A DNA stretch of 64,000 nt from the NCBI GenBank assembly GCA_019055375.1, contig JAHQIW010000113.1:62001-126000 (forward strand). The letters run 5' to 3'. This stretch comes from Parelaphostrongylus tenuis (Eukaryota > Nematoda > Chromadorea > Rhabditida > Metastrongylidae). Positions 60,721-64,000 of the stretch are shown here, piece after piece; positions within the stretch are counted from its first letter, which is position 1, and each line of letters opens with the position of its first letter. Under the pieces are notes generated by a model that ran no database searches, was not told the origin of the DNA, and worked only from the letters and a program-made list of their open reading frames with translations. A program made the position numbers and the translations under genes.

Positions 60721-62209
60721 CTTCCCTACAAAGAAGAGGAAGGAGAGTCCTGTCGATCCATAACATCAACTCATTGTCCTTGTCGCAGCAAATAAATCCG
60801 GCAGATGGTCCCTGTGTGTTTGGGGCACAAAATAAAACCGGTAAGCGATCAAGTGTACATTTCAAGGTATCTCTAACAAATGTGCTATACGTGCGCTCAA
60901 ATATATGAGCTAGCTATACAGCAGATTATTAAGGCGTCCAATGATCTAATGAACGTCTAAAAAAAGAGCAGAAAAAATAACCTTTCACAGGCCGTTCTGT
61001 TAGATACTCAACGTCTCCTACAAAATAGTGGCACTGAAGATTTTTATGTGGATGTATGATAGTAGTAATCGGTGAAAAGAATAGGGCTATGAAGGAGAAA
61101 AACACTAAAAAAGGATGACTATGTTGACTTGGAACTAGTTTGAGTAGGCCATCATTGTAGCTATGTGCACCGCCTAATCATTTTACTACAATCCGAAGAT
61201 ATCATTGAATTGATGTAAAATTCAAAATAATTAGATCCGTTTGACCGACATTTTTTCTAAAGACATTTTCATCTACGTTTGTGAACTTTATCAAAGCAAT
61301 GACATGACTCTTTTGATCTTCCTTTTTGGATTTTTGACTACTCTTTGCTTTTTTGGTCACATTTAGTGCCATAGTTAGTAAACTAGATTGTACTATAAGC
61401 TTGTTGTTACCATTTCAAAGTTAAACAAACGTAATCGATGAGGACCATGTATTTTACTACGATCCACACTATTCAGAAAATACCATAGTCCTACTTTGAG
61501 AAGGAAACGACAAAAATTAGACCGATGAATATATTTTTTGCCTGTCTAGGTGCACTTCGTTAGCTGTACTAGGAGTCGCCAACGTTTGAAATGTTGCCTG
61601 AGAACGAGGACGTCAAAAAAAACCCCTCAATGCTCGTTTTCAGGAGAGTCTTTCAACAACGAAGAAGTTTGCGTAGCGTGTATAGCGAAACGTTGGAAAA
61701 ATCTGCAAGAAAATTCAATAAAGGGAGTTCGAGCAGCGATCTTATTGTTGAGGAAGACAGTTGAACTGAATGAAGCGAGTGAATTCAGTGAAGAAAAATG
61801 AGACCGACCGTCGCCGATTTCTAGAATGATGAAAGAAGAGACAAGAGCAGCTGTGCTATACGATGAGGCGAGTAAGCAATTGAACAACCAAAAACGGAGA
61901 AAAGCTAATGATTGAGAGGGAGTAGGAAAAAACGGTGAGAGACAAGCATTCTATCGTGCTTGCATTTTCCCCGACAGCCTCCAAGACGGAGAAGTGGGTA
62001 CTCGCACTCAAAATGTTGCTCTTTTACTCATCAATCTTTGCATAGAGTGTGCCGATCTTAACACTATTTGTGTTTGTTAAGTTTCCTCGTATATTAGACA
62101 CGAAGGTCATTGAACTTTTCGAGTGTGGGCTCTGCTGCTGTTTGAGAAATGTGATCATCCTAGATATGCTACTGAATGCTGGTCAACTCGATTCTACTTG
62201 GCATTCTGG
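60721..62209. other. unassigned; one candidate exon
   Basis: A TTTTCAG splice-acceptor-like sequence ending at 61643 is followed by an open stretch to TGA at 61799-61801. It encodes 52 residues including EEVCVACIAKRWKNLQEN and a charged C-terminus. The RWKNL word faintly recalls MADF/Myb-type DNA-binding domains, but that is too little to assign a family. No donor-acceptor partner could be confirmed. Confidence 0.2.
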
Positions 62210-62385
62210 GATTGCTAGGATAGAGAGGTTCACTTCAATTGTTAGAAGTGAACTAATTTCAGATAAGTCTGGCGCGCTCTGATCAAAGAAGAGTGGAAGG
62301 CTTGATGAGCCAGATGCGGGGTCGAACCATTATCGTGCGTGTGGTGAACAGAATAGCTACCACTACGTTATCACTTTCTTTGAAA
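62210..62385 (-). mobile_element. tRNA-derived SINE head, group C relative
   Basis: On the minus strand GTGATAACGTAGTGGTAGC (about 62374-62356, box A) and GGTTCGACCCC (about 62330-62320, box B) have normal tRNA spacing. Both boxes are well preserved. The following ATCTGGCTCATCAAGCC resembles the equivalent part at 56320-56350. Confidence 0.6.
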
Positions 62386-63136
62386 TCGACTGACTCAGTG
62401 CAAATTGCTCATAGCAAATGAAACTTTTATTTCTATGCGATATGCAAGCGCTATCTGCCTAGTGACTGCCGCTTAAGGAATGACTGCCCAAGATCGTTGT
62501 TTGTTTGAACTTCAGGCAAACATCTTGATCTTTTGGGAAGCGGAACCATGCGTTACGAAGATAACGATGTCGATTGATAGCATAAGGTAATGGCGACCTG
62601 AAGAATCCTGATATTCGCGTAACACTTGGTTTTCGTTTTTTTGACTTCCATATTGTGATTTAATCAACTTTACGTCATATTCTTACTATGATTACAGTTA
62701 ACGAACGTAATTCTCTTCTTAAATTCACTGTATATAGTTAATGCGCCCAGAAAGTACTCAACATTCGACCACAAGGACACAAAGACAATTAAGGGAAGTA
62801 AGAGAAAGACAGAAAAGGATTCTGAGCAATCAGAGGAGTGGTAGACAACAGTGTAGTCAAGTTTCCCAGGCGTTCAAGTTTTTCATAGTACTTCACAGAA
62901 ATCTACACTTTGTTTGTGCATCTCGTACAGTCTGGAGCTCATAGAACAAAGTTTCATTATCGAACGTCAAATATAACTGAAGGGGTTCCTGCCAAATTTG
63001 ATGACCGACATTGCCGTAACTCATGCACAATGACTCGACGTAGACATATTGTTAGCCAGCCATCTGTAGCATATGATAAAGAGACTATAATTTGACTATT
63101 GACTACAAAGACTATTTCATTGCAAACCCCACAAGC
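62386..63136. other. no recognisable feature
   Basis: Overlapping short frames at 62741-63154; nothing recognised. Confidence 0.35.
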
Positions 63137-63325
63137 TCGACTGCCCGTCACCAAATGTCAGGTAATTCCATCACCTGACTTAGGGTGATTCACTACTCGG
63201 CGTCAATTCCTTTATAGAGGATTATTTACCCTCAGGGAATCGACTGAACCGAGGGAGGGTGGTACTGATGTGTCCCAATAGGACGAAACAGGCGCCTATG
63301 TAGCACTAGACCTAAAGGCTCAAAA
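63137..63325 (+). mobile_element. family 2 retrozyme-like copy
   Basis: It contains CACCAAATGTCAGGTAA, CACCTGACTTAGGGTGATTC, CCTTTATAGAGGATTATTTA, CCTCAGGGAATCGACTG and ACCGAGGGAGGGTGGTA, running into the hammerhead, then CACTAGACC and GGCTCAAAAC. It is the most complete pre-ribozyme part of the family in the window and shows the order that the 22.5-22.8 kb copy has in permuted form. Confidence 0.75.
63259..63306 (+). ncRNA. hammerhead ribozyme, family 2, mutated
   Basis: Stem II GTCC/GGAC around CAATA is perfect and GAAA is intact. The core reads CTGATGT (63265-63271; A9 to U). Stem III has one C-A mismatch (ACAGGC/GCCTAT). The cleavage base is G (63300), which hammerheads do not accept. 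Stem I pairs at five of six positions. Inactive by inspection, but it shows the family's stem II and stem III well. Confidence 0.75.
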
Positions 63326-63962
63326 CATATTACTTCTTAACTATAAAATGAGAGTGCAAATAATAGAAAACAACGCGAAACAGCTAGTACATGAGCAACA
63401 GCAGGGCATCAGGCTATCGGTGGATAAAATAGAGCGATGAACATTCAGTAATAGTGATACGAGTCGCTGAACATACCAACTAAAAATTGGACGAGGAACT
63501 AAAGGGCATTTATTCAACAAGAGCTCAGAAGTAGTGTTTACTTCAAATTTACATTTCGCAGAGATTATTTATGGTAAAATTGTGAACACAAAAGTACACG
63601 ATTACTGAGAAGTCACGTAGAATCATCTGTTTTTTATACACGCACACATTAACAAGTACAGTATTTTTGCTAATGGAAGACTGAAACGATAGAAATGGGA
63701 AACACTAACGCCGTTGTGTGATGAAAAAATGAGTGATGAAATTGAGAACGGAAATGGGATAGGGAGAGAAGTTGCTAAACAACCACGGTCAAAGAGAAAA
63801 ATTGTAAAAACGGATTATAACGATGACAATTAGGCGTTCTGAATGGTGAGGACTCGATTCCCATAGAACGAGAACATTTGATGGCAATCGATTTTTTGAA
63901 CGCAGCAACGATCGCTGTTATTAAAGTACAAAATAATGATATGAGATAAATATACACGGAAA
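63326..63962. other. no recognisable feature
   Basis: Nothing recognised before the terminal CA repeat. Confidence 0.4.
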
Positions 63963-63990
63963 ACACACACACACACACACACACACACGC
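63963..63990. repeat. CA microsatellite
   Basis: About 13 consecutive AC units close to the window end. Confidence 0.95.
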
Positions 63991-64000
63991 ATACACATTT

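Noticed and set aside
1..64000. CRISPR arrays, prophage or bacterial operons
   Set aside because: No regularly spaced short repeats, no Shine-Dalgarno-led gene series and no long frames; the DNA is eukaryotic in character.

Overview
The window reads as non-coding, repeat-rich nuclear DNA of an animal, most likely a nematode and perhaps a strongylid such as a hookworm. It is AT-rich. The longest open frame in 64 kb is 143 codons and no frame matches a cellular protein I recognise. There is no bacterial operon structure. The recognisable protein traces are decayed mobile elements: a mariner transposase (with a second, internally deleted mariner nested inside it) and the 3' end of an RTE-type non-LTR retrotransposon. 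The nematode assignment is an inference from the style of these elements and from one TTTTCAG-type splice acceptor.

The most interesting content is RNA. At least four sequence families in the window carry type I hammerhead ribozymes with a tiny, loopless, palindromic stem III, the form known from Penelope-like elements and retrozymes (small non-autonomous retroelements that make circular RNA). Family 1 forms a 1 kb composite at 6242-7258: one inverted unit followed by direct units, flanked by a 15-bp direct repeat matching at 14 positions. Its two plus-strand hammerheads look fully intact, and their predicted cleavage sites are exactly 319 nt apart, so a 319-nt RNA monomer is predicted. Decayed family 1 copies lie at 19018-19366, 55142-55428 and 60595-60720. 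A second family with an intact-looking hammerhead lies at 39873-40164 as an inverted pair. A third lies at 1769-2022, also an inverted pair. A further family has three decayed plus-strand copies (22.5, 58.0 and 63.2 kb). A Penelope-type motif is left as relics at 9.1 and 36.2 kb. In all three inverted loci the minus-strand ribozyme is on the left and the plus-strand one on the right.

Much of the rest is short interspersed repeats whose heads look like tRNAs (box A and box B). They fall into at least three groups: A at 10.2 and 35.5 kb; B around 8.2-8.7, 19.9, 21.4-22.1 and 39.5 kb; C, with a Ser/Leu-tRNA-like head, at 24.3, 27.7, 55.7, 56.1 and 62.2 kb. There is also a MITE-like inverted repeat at 14321-14558, several local tandem duplications and simple repeats.

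I found no gene whose product I could name apart from transposon remnants. Long stretches between the listed features hold nothing I can identify; they could be introns or intergenic DNA, and short exons may be hidden there.
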